A DNA stretch of 64,000 nt from Streptomyces sp. WP-1 (GTDB lineage Bacteria > Actinomycetota > Actinomycetes > Streptomycetales > Streptomycetaceae). The stretch spans positions 6,395,501 through 6,459,500 of the forward strand of contig NZ_CP123923.1 of NCBI RefSeq assembly GCF_030450125.1, written 5' to 3'. The stretch's first letter is position 1, and each line of letters begins with the position of its first letter. Below are positions 7,314-15,717 of the stretch, piece by piece. The notes under the pieces were generated by a model. The model was not told the DNA's origin and made no database searches. It saw only the letters and a list, made by a program, of their open reading frames with translations. Position numbers and translations under genes: made by a program.

Positions 7314-8056
7314 CCTGGTCCGAGATGCAGCCGCTGCTGTCGGACGCGTGTTCCCAGACATTCGACATGGTGCTCTGGTCCACCCTGATCGCCATCGTCG
7401 TGGGCCTCCCGCTCGGCCTCCTCCTCGTCCTCACGGACCGCGGTGGCCTGCTCCAGAACGTGGTCGCCAACAAGGTGACCGGCCAGATCGTGAACGTCGG
7501 CCGCTCGCTGCCGTTCATCATCCTGATGGTCGCCCTGATGAGCTTCACCCGCTGGGTCACCGGGACGACGATCGGCACCGCGGCCGCGGTCGTACCGCTC
7601 GCCATCGGCGGCATCCCGTTCTTCGCCCGCCTGGTCGAGACGGCCGTGCGCGAGGTGGACGGCGGGCTCGTGGAGGCCGTGCAGTCCATGGGCGGCAACA
7701 CCTGGACCATCGTCCGCAAGGTGCTCGTCCCCGAGTCCCTGCCCTCCCTGATCGCCAGCACCACCACCACGGTCATCGCCCTCATCGGCTACTCCGCCAT
7801 GGCCGGCACGGTCGGCGGCGGCGGCCTCGGCGACCTCGCCGTCCGCTACGGCTACCAGCGCTTCGAGACCGAGCTGATGTGGATCACCGTCGGCATCCTC
7901 GCCGTCGTCATCTCCCTCATCCAGTTCGCCGGCGACTTCGCGGCCCGCGCCCTGCACCGCCGCGGCGGCCGCTCGGGCCCCGCGCCCAAGCTGCGGCTGC
8001 TGAAGGCCAAGCAGACCAAGGACCCGGACACGGCCGAGGTCACCGAGGCCGCGTAA
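7310..8056 (+). CDS. metI: Methionine ABC transporter, permease subunit
   Basis: 248-residue inner-membrane permease with about five membrane segments. The cytoplasmic EAA loop that docks on the ATPase is visible as LVEAVQSMGGNTWTIVRK, ending in the usual proline (VLVPESLP). The start GTG overlaps the metN stop by four bases, so translation is coupled. The C-terminal ~35 residues are a basic, polar tail typical of actinobacterial members. It forms the channel of the MetNI complex and receives methionine from the lipoprotein encoded next. Confidence 0.95.
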   Translation: MTWSEMQPLLSDACSQTFDMVLWSTLIAIVVGLPLGLLLVLTDRGGLLQNVVANKVTGQIVNVGRSLPFIILMVALMSFTRWVTGTTIGTAAAVVPLAIGGIPFFARLVETAVREVDGGLVEAVQSMGGNTWTIVRKVLVPESLPSLIASTTTTVIALIGYSAMAGTVGGGGLGDLAVRYGYQRFETELMWITVGILAVVISLIQFAGDFAARALHRRGGRSGPAPKLRLLKAKQTKDPDTAEVTEAA

Positions 8057-8159
8057 GCACCGGCCGGGCCGTGTGGAAACGTTTCTCCCGAGCGGCCGCC
8101 CCCTCAGACTCCCCGTCACCCACACGGGGTCGCACCACCCATAAGGAAAGGCACTTTTC

Positions 8160-8990
8160 GTGCGTAACACCGCCAAGCTCACCACCGCCGTCCTCGCCGC
8201 CGGAGCCCTCACCTTCGGGCTGACCGCCTGCGGCTCCGGCAAGTCCTCCGCCGCCCACGACTACAGCGGCCCGCTGGTCGTCGCCGCCAGCCCGGTGCCG
8301 CACGCGGAGATCCTGAACTTCGTCGAGAAGAACCTCGCGAAGAAGGCCGGGCTCGACCTCCAGGTCAAGGAGTTCACCGACTACATCACGCCGAACACGG
8401 CGACCGAGGACGGCTCGGTGGACGCCAACTACTTCCAGAACCAGCCGTACCTGGACGACTTCAACAAGAAGCGCGGCACCCACATCGTGCCCGTCGTCAC
8501 GGTCCACCTGGAGCCCCTCGGCCTGTACTCCCACAAGGTCAAGAAGGCGGACGAGCTGAAGAGCGGTGCGACCGTCGCCGTCCCCAACGACGCCGTCAAC
8601 GAGGGCCGCGCCCTGAAGCTGCTCGCCGACAACGGGCTCATCACCCTCAAGTCCGGCGCCGGCAACGAGGCCACCCCCGAGGACATCGCCAAGAACCCCA
8701 AGCACCTCCAGTTCAAGGAGGTCGAGGCGGCCCAGACCCCGCGCTCCCTGGACGACGTGGACGCGGCGGTCGTCAACGGCAACTACGCCATCTCCGCGGG
8801 CCTCAAGCCCGCCAAGGACGCCCTCGTCCTGGAGTCCGCGAAGAACAACCCCTACGGCAACTTCCTCGCGGTGAAGAAGGGCAACGAGAACGACCCCCGG
8901 GTCAAGAAGCTCGCCAAGCTCCTCACCTCGCCCGAGGTCAAGAAGTTCATCGAGGACAAGTACCAGGGCTCGGTCATCCCGTCCTTCTGA
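8160..8990 (+). CDS. metQ: Methionine-binding lipoprotein
   Basis: 276-residue substrate-binding lipoprotein (NLPA/MetQ family) that captures methionine outside the membrane. The signal peptide ends in GLTAC, a lipobox with Cys near residue 22. The mature part begins VVAASPVPHAEIL and contains the family segments FTDYITPN, DANYFQNQPYLDDF and ALNEGRAL-like VNEGRALKLL. The start GTG at 8160 follows AAGGAAAGG. A 103-base gap separates it from metI with a modest hairpin (CCCCGT/ACGGGG), which may tune the ratio of binding protein to transporter. A strong terminator follows at 9024. Confidence 0.94.
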   Translation: MRNTAKLTTAVLAAGALTFGLTACGSGKSSAAHDYSGPLVVAASPVPHAEILNFVEKNLAKKAGLDLQVKEFTDYITPNTATEDGSVDANYFQNQPYLDDFNKKRGTHIVPVVTVHLEPLGLYSHKVKKADELKSGATVAVPNDAVNEGRALKLLADNGLITLKSGAGNEATPEDIAKNPKHLQFKEVEAAQTPRSLDDVDAAVVNGNYAISAGLKPAKDALVLESAKNNPYGNFLAVKKGNENDPRVKKLAKLLTSPEVKKFIEDKYQGSVIPSF

Positions 8991-9023
8991 TCCGGCCACC
9001 GGCACCGCACGGCATCGCGACGC

Positions 9024-9058
9024 ACGGGGTCCACTCCCTCACCGGGAGTGGACCCCGT
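9024..9058 (+). terminator. Strong hairpin terminator of metNIQ
   Basis: A perfect 15-bp stem (9024-9038 with 9044-9058) with loop TCACC, 34 bases after the metQ stop. No T tract, but strength and position make it the operon terminator. Confidence 0.8.
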
Positions 9059-9130
9059 CGTGCGGTTCAGTGGTTTCATGCTGCATGCTGGGCAGTTCAG
9101 CAGGAACTTCCGAAGGTTACGGAGCGGCGC

Positions 9131-9769
9131 ATGACGAGCACCTTCCCCAACATCTCCATCAGCACGGAGCGGTTGGTGCTGCGCCCCCTCGACGAGGACG
9201 ACGTGCCCGCCCTGGCCGAGATGATGAACGACGAGCAGGTCGCCGCCTGGACCGACGTGCCCCAGCCGTTCACCGGGGCCGGCGCCCGGCGCTGGATCAC
9301 CGAGCACGCGCCCGCCGAGCGCGCCGCGGGCCGCGGACTCGACCTCGCCGTCACCGAGTTCCTCACCCAGCGCCTGGTCGGCGTCGTCCAGCTGACCAGG
9401 ACCGACTGGCACATCCGCGCCACCGAGCTGTCGTACATCGTCGCCCCCTGGGCCCGCGGCGAGGGCTACGCCAGCGAGGCCGCGCTCGCCACCGCCCGCT
9501 GGCTCTTCGACGACCAGCGCTTCGAGCGCATCGAACTGCGCACCGCCGCCGACAACGCCGCCTCCCAGCAGGTCGCCCAGAAGATCGGCTGCATCAGCGA
9601 GGGTGTGCTGCGCAACGCGTGCATAGTCCATGTGCGCACCGAGGACGGCGGCTGGGCCGATCTGCGCACCGACTTCATCGTGTGGAGCCTGCTGCCCGAG
9701 GACCTGGAGGGCGCCGACGAGCAGCTCGCCGACACCAGCGGCTTCACGTCGTACGCCGACTGGAACTGA
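9131..9769 (+). CDS. GNAT family N-acetyltransferase (RimJ/RimL type)
   Basis: 212 residues. The opening ISTERLVLRPLDEDD is the signature start of the RimJ/RimL acetyltransferase group, and the acetyl-CoA site lies in the segment following ELSYIVAPWARGEGYASEA (motif A, G-x-G/A). The C-terminal half includes IELRTAADNAASQQVAQKIG, the family's conserved N-x-x-S motif. These enzymes acetylate N-terminal amines of ribosomal or other proteins, or small amines; the substrate is not visible. The ATG at 9131 has GGAG six bases upstream. It is monocistronic between the met operon and cobL. Confidence 0.87.
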   Translation: MTSTFPNISISTERLVLRPLDEDDVPALAEMMNDEQVAAWTDVPQPFTGAGARRWITEHAPAERAAGRGLDLAVTEFLTQRLVGVVQLTRTDWHIRATELSYIVAPWARGEGYASEAALATARWLFDDQRFERIELRTAADNAASQQVAQKIGCISEGVLRNACIVHVRTEDGGWADLRTDFIVWSLLPEDLEGADEQLADTSGFTSYADWN

Positions 9770-9875
9770 TCCCCGCCACGGACGCCCGCGCCGCCGCCCG
9801 ACCGGGTACCCTCACGGAGCCCGCCCATGGGCCCTGTACCCCTGACGACCTGCGAAAACCTGGAGATGGACGACG

Positions 9876-11099
9876 ATGGCCGACCGGGTCACGGTGATCG
9901 GCTGGGACGGCTCGCCGCTGACCGACGCGGCACGCTCCGCTCTCGGCGCCGCCACCCTCGTGGCAGGCGCGGCCCACCACCTGGCACTGCCCGAGATCCC
10001 GCCCTTCGCCGAACGCATCCGTCTCGGCAGCGTCGCGCTCGCCGCCCGCCGCATCGCCGGCCACCGCGGCACCGCGGTCGTGCTCGCCGACGGCGACCCC
10101 GGCTTCTTCGGCGTCGTACGCACCCTGCGCGCACCGGAGTTCGGCCTGGAGGTGGAGGTCGTCCCCGGCGTCTCCTCCGTCGCCGCCGCCTTCGCCCGGG
10201 CCGGGATGCCCTGGGACGACGCCCAGGTCGTCGTCGCCCACCCGCGCACCCTGCGCCGGGCCGTGAACGTCTGCCGCGCCCACGCCAAGGTGGCCGTCCT
10301 CACCTCACCGGGCGCGGGCCCCGCCGAACTCGGCCTGCTCCTCGCCGACGTCCACCGCACCTTCGTCATCTGCGAGGAACTGGGCACCGATCGCGAACAG
10401 GTCTCCGTCGTCACCTCCGACAAGGCCCCCGACCACACCTGGCGCGACCCCAACGTCGTCATCGTCATCGGCGGCCCGGTGAACGCGGCCGAGGACGGCG
10501 GCTGGATCGCCGGCCGCGACCCGGGCACCGGCCCGCGCGGCTGGGTCCAGCCCGACGAGACGTACGGCGAGGGCGCCCCGCTCGGCGAGGGCGAGACCGA
10601 GCTGCTGCGCGCCGCCCAACTCGCCCGTCTCGGGCCCCGGGTCGGCGACCTCGTCTGGGACATCGGCTGCGGCTCCGGCGCGTTCGCCGTCGAGGCGGCG
10701 CGCGCCGGCGCCGCCGTCATCGCCGTCGACCGCGACCCGGCCGCCTGCGCCCGCACCGACGCCGCCGCCCGCCACTACGGCGTCCAGCTCCAACTGGTGC
10801 ACGGCCATGCCCCGCACGTCCTGGAGGACCTGCCCGAACCCGATGTGGTCCGGGTCGGCGGCGGGGGAGCGGCCGTGGTCTCGGCGGTCGCCGACCGGCG
10901 CCCGCAGCGCATCGTCGCCCACGCCGCGACCCGCGACGCGGCCGAACGCGTCGGCCGCGACCTGAGCGAGCACGGATACCGCGTCGAGTGCGCCCTGCTC
11001 CAGTCCGTCGAACTCGACACCCGCGCCTGGCGGGAGACCGAGCGGAACGTCGCGTTCCTGCTCAGCGGCATACTGTCCGATCGCCCCGTGATCCGGTAG
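9876..11099 (+). CDS. cobL: Precorrin-6Y C5,15-methyltransferase (decarboxylating), CbiE-CbiT fusion
   Basis: 407 residues combining both halves of CobL. The N-terminal ~200 residues are CbiE-like tetrapyrrole methylase (VTVIGWDGSPLTDAAR, VVLADGDPGFFG, VVPGVSSVAAAFARAG). The C-terminal ~190 residues are a CbiT-type Rossmann methyltransferase with the SAM loop DIGCGSGAFAVE and acidic VIAVDRDP. Together they methylate C5 and C15 and decarboxylate the C12 acetate side chain of precorrin-6Y in cobalamin synthesis. GGAG lies ten bases before the ATG. The gene precedes the BluB-CobT fusion and cysG on the same strand, so this stretch is a tetrapyrrole/cobalamin neighbourhood. Confidence 0.93.
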   Translation: MADRVTVIGWDGSPLTDAARSALGAATLVAGAAHHLALPEIPPFAERIRLGSVALAARRIAGHRGTAVVLADGDPGFFGVVRTLRAPEFGLEVEVVPGVSSVAAAFARAGMPWDDAQVVVAHPRTLRRAVNVCRAHAKVAVLTSPGAGPAELGLLLADVHRTFVICEELGTDREQVSVVTSDKAPDHTWRDPNVVIVIGGPVNAAEDGGWIAGRDPGTGPRGWVQPDETYGEGAPLGEGETELLRAAQLARLGPRVGDLVWDIGCGSGAFAVEAARAGAAVIAVDRDPAACARTDAAARHYGVQLQLVHGHAPHVLEDLPEPDVVRVGGGGAAVVSAVADRRPQRIVAHAATRDAAERVGRDLSEHGYRVECALLQSVELDTRAWRETERNVAFLLSGILSDRPVIR

Positions 11100-11434
11100 T
11101 CGTACCGCGCGCGGTAGGCTGGCCGATCGTTGTACCGCACCGGTGGCCCGGAACTTCGTTCGCCAATGTCCGGAACGCACGCCCGTTTTGGGTCGGGGTG
11201 GTACGGCGAACCCGTGGACGCGCAACGTGGCGTAGTCCACAGCGGCCAGTCGCGGATCATGCTGTCGCGACGGCGCAACGACCGGGACAATGCCACTGAA
11301 TGGCTTTGTCGCCTTTTCCGGCGGGTCGTTCGTGCCGCTGGGCACGGACGCTCGTTCTTCACCATGGGGCGGTCGGTGTGCCGTTCCGGGTGAGCTGGTC
11401 GTAGGAGCACTAACCGATTGGGCGAGGGGTACGC
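11100..11434. other. Intergenic region cobL / bluB-cobT
   Basis: 335 bases without a gene. I looked for a cobalamin riboswitch and did not find the B12-box or the conserved upstream core. A small hairpin CGTGCC-GCTG-GGCACG lies at 11331-11346. GAGGGG at 11424-11429 is the ribosome binding site of the next gene. A promoter must lie here but I cannot place it. Confidence 0.5.
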
Positions 11435-14400
11435 ATGACCGACACCGGCCAGGTCCCGGGCGAGGGACAGCCGGAGAGCGCAGGCATGGTGGAGCAGCCG
11501 GGCGTCACCGCGCACGGCGCGTACACCTACCTCTCCGAGGCTCCCGCCGAGGACGAAGACCTGCTGCTGCCGGGCGCCCAGGGCGCATGGGGCAACGAGG
11601 TGCCGCCGCCCGCTCCGGAGCCGGTGGTCGAGACCCTCCACGAGGCATCGGGCCGCGACACGGGCTCCGTGGACCTGAGCGGTGTCCGCCTCCCCTCCGC
11701 GCAGGAGACGTCGGCGCCGCGCCGCCCGCTGCACCTCGGCCCGCCCATCCCCGACATCTCCGCGGGACCGGTCCGCACCCTCGCCGACCGCGGTCCCGAG
11801 TACCTCGACGCCCAGCCCCTGCGGGAGATGGGCCCGCAGAGCGCGGCCCCCTGGGGCGCGGCGGCGGGTACGGCCGTGACGGCGCCGGTCGTCGGCCAGG
11901 TACCGGGCGCGGGGGAGACCGACCCGGCCGCGGACCCGGTGCCGAGCGTGGCGGAGACCGGACAGGTCGCCGTCCAGGTGATCGGTGTGCCGGTGGCCGC
12001 GGCGGAGGCGCCGGAACCGGCCGCCGACGTCGCCGACGAGGCCGAGGCGCCGGGTACGGCTCCGGACGCGGCCGTCGTTCCCGAGGCACCGGTCGCCGAG
12101 GCCCCGGCGGTCGCCGTGCCGCCCGCCGGGGAGGCGCCCCAGGTGCCGGTCGCCGAGCAGGTGCCGGGTGCGGAAACGGTTGACCCGGCGCTCGCCGGGA
12201 CGCCGGAAGCCGCCGGTGCCGCCGCCGCGCAGGCCGTACCGGGCCAGGATGGCCCGCAGCCCGTCGACGGTCAGGACGGTGCCCGGCCGCCGCAGGTTCC
12301 GCAGGGAGCCGAGGTTCCCCCGCAGGCGGTGGCCGAGGGCGCGGTGGCGCCGCAGGCCGAGGAGAGCGTGCCGGTCGCCCCGGAGCCCGTGCAGATGCCG
12401 GACGCCCCGGCGGTCGAGGTCGCGGACGCGGCCGTTCCCGTGCAGCCGGTCCCGGAGGCGCAGGCCGTCGAGGCGGCGGCTCCCGTGGCGGGCGCGCCGG
12501 AGGCCGCTGCGCCCGTGCAGGCCGAGACCCAGGTGCCCGGTGCCGCGGTGCCGGGCGCCGAGGCCGCTCAGCCGGTCGAGCCGGTCGCCGCCGAGCCCGT
12601 GCGGGTGACCGAGCCGGTCGCGGCCGTTCAGGCACCCCAGCCGGTCGAGCCGGTCGCGGCTGAGCCCGTCGAGCCCGTCGAAGCGGTCGAGGCCGTGCCG
12701 ACGGCCACCAAACCGGTCGAGCCCGTCGCCGTCGAGCCCGTCGCCGTCGACGCCGTTCAGGTGATCCAGCCGACCGAGCCCGTCGCCGCTCCCCAGCCTG
12801 TTCAGCCCGCCGAGCCCGTGGCCGCCCCGGTCGAGCAGGCCCAGGCAGCCGAGGCGGCCGAGGTCCCCGCCGCCCCCGCCCCGGACGCCCACCAGGTCCA
12901 GGGCCCGCAGACGGTGGAGCCCGTCGCCCAGGACGCCCCGGCCGCGCCCGGGGTCCCGCAGCAGCCCGCACACCCGGAGCCCCGGGCCGAGGCGCCGGCG
13001 CAGCCGGTGGCTCAGGACCCGGCGGTCCAGGCGGCTCCCGTCGCGGAGCCCCTTCCGGCCGAGACCGACCCCGCCGTACCCGCTCCCCAGCAGCCCGCCG
13101 ACGCCACCCCGGCGCCGGTCGCCGCCGTAGCCCCGGAGCCGCAGGCAGCCGTCGCCGCCGTCGAAGCCGAGGCCGCACAGCCGCAGCCGCAGGCCGTCGC
13201 CGAACCGGCACCCGCCGCACCCGTCTTCCCCGTCGCTCCCGAGCAGCCGCAGGCCGCCCCGGCACCCGCCGAAGCCCCCGCGCCCGCCGGAGTTCCGATG
13301 CCCGTAGAGGCCGCTGCACCCGCTGGAACTCCGATGCCCGCCGAAGCCCCGGCGCCCGTCGAAGCCCCGGCGCCCGTCGAGGCCGCGCCGCCCGCCGAAA
13401 TCCCCGTCCAGCAGGGCTCCGAGCCGGTGGACGCCCCCGTCCAGCAGGGCCCCGTGCCGGTGGACGCCCCCGTGCAACCCGCTCCCGCCGAGCAGCTGCC
13501 CGGGATCCCCCCGGAGCAGGCCCCCGAGCCGCCGCTCGGGGAGTTCGTGCCGGTCGAGGGGCAGGTGCCGAGCGCGCCGCATCTCGCGCCGACCCCGCCG
13601 CACCCCCTCGTCCTGCCCGCCCAGGGCCCCGCGCCGCAGGCCACCGTGCCCGCGCCCCGCGAGGCCGAGGCCGTACCGCATCCCGAGGCCCCGGAGCCCG
13701 CCGCCGAGCAGGGGGAGATCCCGGCCGGGGAGGCACCGGCGCCCGCGCCGCGGTCCACCGGCCCCGCCGCGCCCGGATACGACGACGCCGAGCGCGAGGC
13801 CGTGCTCAAGGTGATGCGCGAGCGCCGCGACATCCGCAACGGCTTCCGCGATGACCCCATCCCGCACGAGGTGCTGCTCCGCGTCCTGGAGGCCGCGCAC
13901 ACCGCGCCCTCCGTCGGCCACTCGCAGCCCTGGGACTTCGTCGTCATCCGGTCCGCCGAGACCCGCACCACCATGCACGAACTGGCCGTGCGCCAGCGGG
14001 AGGCGTACGCGAAGTCGCTGCCCAAGGGCCGGGCGAAGCAGTTCAAGGAACTGAAGATCGAGGCCATCCTCGACACCCCGGTGAACATCGTCGTCACCGC
14101 CGACCCGACCCGCGGCGGCCGGCACACCCTGGGCCGTCACACCCAGCCCCAGATGGCGCCGTACTCCGCCGCGCTCGCCGTCGAGAACCTCTGGCTCGCC
14201 GCCCGCGCCGAGGGCCTGGGCGTAGGCTGGGTCAGCTTCTTCGACGAGCGCGAGATGGTGCGGGCCCTCGGCCTGCCCGAGCACCTGGAGGTCATCGCCT
14301 ACCTGTGCGTCGGGTACGTCGACGAATTCCCGGACGAGCCCGAGCTGATGCAGGCCGGCTGGTCCAAGCGGCGCCCCCTGTCCTGGGTGGTGCACGAAGA

Positions 14401-15493
14401 GACGTACGGCCGCCGCGCCCTGCCCGGAGAGGAACCCCACGACCTGCTTGCCGAGACCGTCGCCCAGATCCGCCCGCTCGACGCCAAGGCCCTCGGTGAG
14501 GCCTGGGAGCGGCAGAAGCGCATGACCAAGCCGGCCGGCGCGCTCGGCATGCTGGAGATCATCTCCGCGCAGCTGTCGGGCCTGTCCCGGCAGTGCCCGC
14601 CGCCGATCCCGGAGCCCGCCGCCGTCGCCATCTTCGCGGGCGACCACGGCGTGCACGCCCAGGGCGTCACCCCCTGGCCCCAGGAGGTCACCGGCCAGAT
14701 GGTGGCCAACTTCCTGGGCGGGGGCGCGGTCTGCAACGCCTTCGCCGCCCAGGTCGGCGCCGAGGTGTGCGTCGTGGACGTCGGCGTCGCCGCCGACCTG
14801 CCCGCCACCCCCGGCCTGCTGCCCCGCAAGATCCGCGGCGGCACCTCCGACATGACCGCCGGGCCCGCGATGAGCCGCGAGGAGACCAAGGCCGCCATCG
14901 AGGTCGGCATCGAGACCGCCCGCGACCTGGTCGCGGCCGGCAACAAGGCGCTGCTCACCGGTGAGATGGGCATCGCCAACACCACCGCGTCCGCCGCGCT
15001 GATCTCCGTCTTCACCGACACCGACCCGGCCGAGGTCACCGGCCGCGGCACCGGCATCAACGACGAGACGCTGGCCCGCAAGACCGAGGTGGTCCGGCGT
15101 GCCCTGGACCTGCACCAGCCGGACCCGGCCGACCCCATCGGCGTCCTCGCGGCCCTCGGCGGCTTCGAGCACGCGGCGCTGGTCGGCCTGCTGCTCGGCG
15201 GCGCGTCCTTGCGCACCCCGGTCATCCTGGACGGCGTCAGCGCCGGTGCCGCGGCCCTGGTGGCCCGCGCCATCGCGCCCGAGGTCCTCGCGGCCTGCAT
15301 CGCCGGCCACCGCAGCGCCGAGCCGGGCCATGTCGCGGCCCTCAACAAGCTCGGCCTGCGCCCCCTGGTCGACCTCGACCTCCGCCTCGGCGAGGGCACC
15401 GGCGCCCTGCTCGCCCTGCCGCTGGTGCAGAGCGCGGCGAGAGCGATGCACGAGGTGGCGACGTTCGACTCGGCGGGCGTCACGGAGAAGTAA
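11435..15493 (+). CDS. cobT: BluB-CobT fusion with long low-complexity N-terminus (lower-ligand synthesis and activation)
   Basis: 1352 residues in three parts. Residues 1-~780 are low-complexity, dominated by Ala, Pro, Val, Glu and Gln with many EPVA/PVE-like repeats, and contain no recognisable fold. Residues ~781-1010 are a flavin-dependent nitroreductase-fold domain of the BluB type (RRDIRNGFRDDPIP, AHTAPSVGHSQPWDF, LWLAARAEGLGVGWVSFF), which converts FMNH2 to 5,6-dimethylbenzimidazole. Residues ~1015-1352 are nicotinate-nucleotide--dimethylbenzimidazole phosphoribosyltransferase (CobT; FAGDHGVHAQGVTPWP, TGEMGIANTTASAAL, DGVSAGAAAL). The base is thus made and activated in one polypeptide. 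GAGGGG lies five bases before the ATG. A normal CobT has ~350 residues. The N-terminus keeps the same frame and codon bias, so it is coding. Confidence 0.93.
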   Translation: MTDTGQVPGEGQPESAGMVEQPGVTAHGAYTYLSEAPAEDEDLLLPGAQGAWGNEVPPPAPEPVVETLHEASGRDTGSVDLSGVRLPSAQETSAPRRPLHLGPPIPDISAGPVRTLADRGPEYLDAQPLREMGPQSAAPWGAAAGTAVTAPVVGQVPGAGETDPAADPVPSVAETGQVAVQVIGVPVAAAEAPEPAADVADEAEAPGTAPDAAVVPEAPVAEAPAVAVPPAGEAPQVPVAEQVPGAETVDPALAGTPEAAGAAAAQAVPGQDGPQPVDGQDGARPPQVPQGAEVPPQAVAEGAVAPQAEESVPVAPEPVQMPDAPAVEVADAAVPVQPVPEAQAVEAAAPVAGAPEAAAPVQAETQVPGAAVPGAEAAQPVEPVAAEPVRVTEPVAAVQAPQPVEPVAAEPVEPVEAVEAVPTATKPVEPVAVEPVAVDAVQVIQPTEPVAAPQPVQPAEPVAAPVEQAQAAEAAEVPAAPAPDAHQVQGPQTVEPVAQDAPAAPGVPQQPAHPEPRAEAPAQPVAQDPAVQAAPVAEPLPAETDPAVPAPQQPADATPAPVAAVAPEPQAAVAAVEAEAAQPQPQAVAEPAPAAPVFPVAPEQPQAAPAPAEAPAPAGVPMPVEAAAPAGTPMPAEAPAPVEAPAPVEAAPPAEIPVQQGSEPVDAPVQQGPVPVDAPVQPAPAEQLPGIPPEQAPEPPLGEFVPVEGQVPSAPHLAPTPPHPLVLPAQGPAPQATVPAPREAEAVPHPEAPEPAAEQGEIPAGEAPAPAPRSTGPAAPGYDDAEREAVLKVMRERRDIRNGFRDDPIPHEVLLRVLEAAHTAPSVGHSQPWDFVVIRSAETRTTMHELAVRQREAYAKSLPKGRAKQFKELKIEAILDTPVNIVVTADPTRGGRHTLGRHTQPQMAPYSAALAVENLWLAARAEGLGVGWVSFFDEREMVRALGLPEHLEVIAYLCVGYVDEFPDEPELMQAGWSKRRPLSWVVHEETYGRRALPGEEPHDLLAETVAQIRPLDAKALGEAWERQKRMTKPAGALGMLEIISAQLSGLSRQCPPPIPEPAAVAIFAGDHGVHAQGVTPWPQEVTGQMVANFLGGGAVCNAFAAQVGAEVCVVDVGVAADLPATPGLLPRKIRGGTSDMTAGPAMSREETKAAIEVGIETARDLVAAGNKALLTGEMGIANTTASAALISVFTDTDPAEVTGRGTGINDETLARKTEVVRRALDLHQPDPADPIGVLAALGGFEHAALVGLLLGGASLRTPVILDGVSAGAAALVARAIAPEVLAACIAGHRSAEPGHVAALNKLGLRPLVDLDLRLGEGTGALLALPLVQSAARAMHEVATFDSAGVTEK

Positions 15494-15551
15494 GCGTCAC
15501 AAAGAAGCAGGAGAGGCAGGCGTCCGAGGGCATCGGCGCCGTACCGACACC

Positions 15552-15609
15552 GTGGGTGGTTGTGGACAGTCGTTCCGCCGGGGCGGAACGGGTGGGCACG
15601 ACCACCCAC
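15552..15609 (+). promoter_or_regulatory. Nested stem-loop between cobT and cysG
   Basis: An outer 9-bp pairing (15552-15560 with 15601-15609) encloses a perfect inner 9-bp stem with a two-base centre (15571-15579 with 15582-15590). It may end transcription of cobT or be a control element for cysG. No T tract follows. Confidence 0.5.
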
Positions 15610-15717
15610 CGCTGTGCGCCCGGCCATGTGTCCCACCCCTCGACCACCCGTGCCGTCCTCACCGACGCCCACGTAAAATCCGCACGTCAGGGCCATCACA
15701 ACGCCCCCGGAGGAGCC

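Noticed and set aside
11100..11434. Possible cobalamin riboswitch before bluB-cobT
   Set aside because: The B12-box and the conserved core could not be found on either strand; a GCCACTG at 11292 alone is not enough. A covariance-model search would decide.
10775..15451. Very long open frame on the minus strand opposite cobL and bluB-cobT (over 1500 codons)
   Set aside because: It is antisense to clear cobalamin genes. Its translation is Gly/Arg/Leu/His-rich repeats without domains. Long shadow frames are expected at this G+C content.
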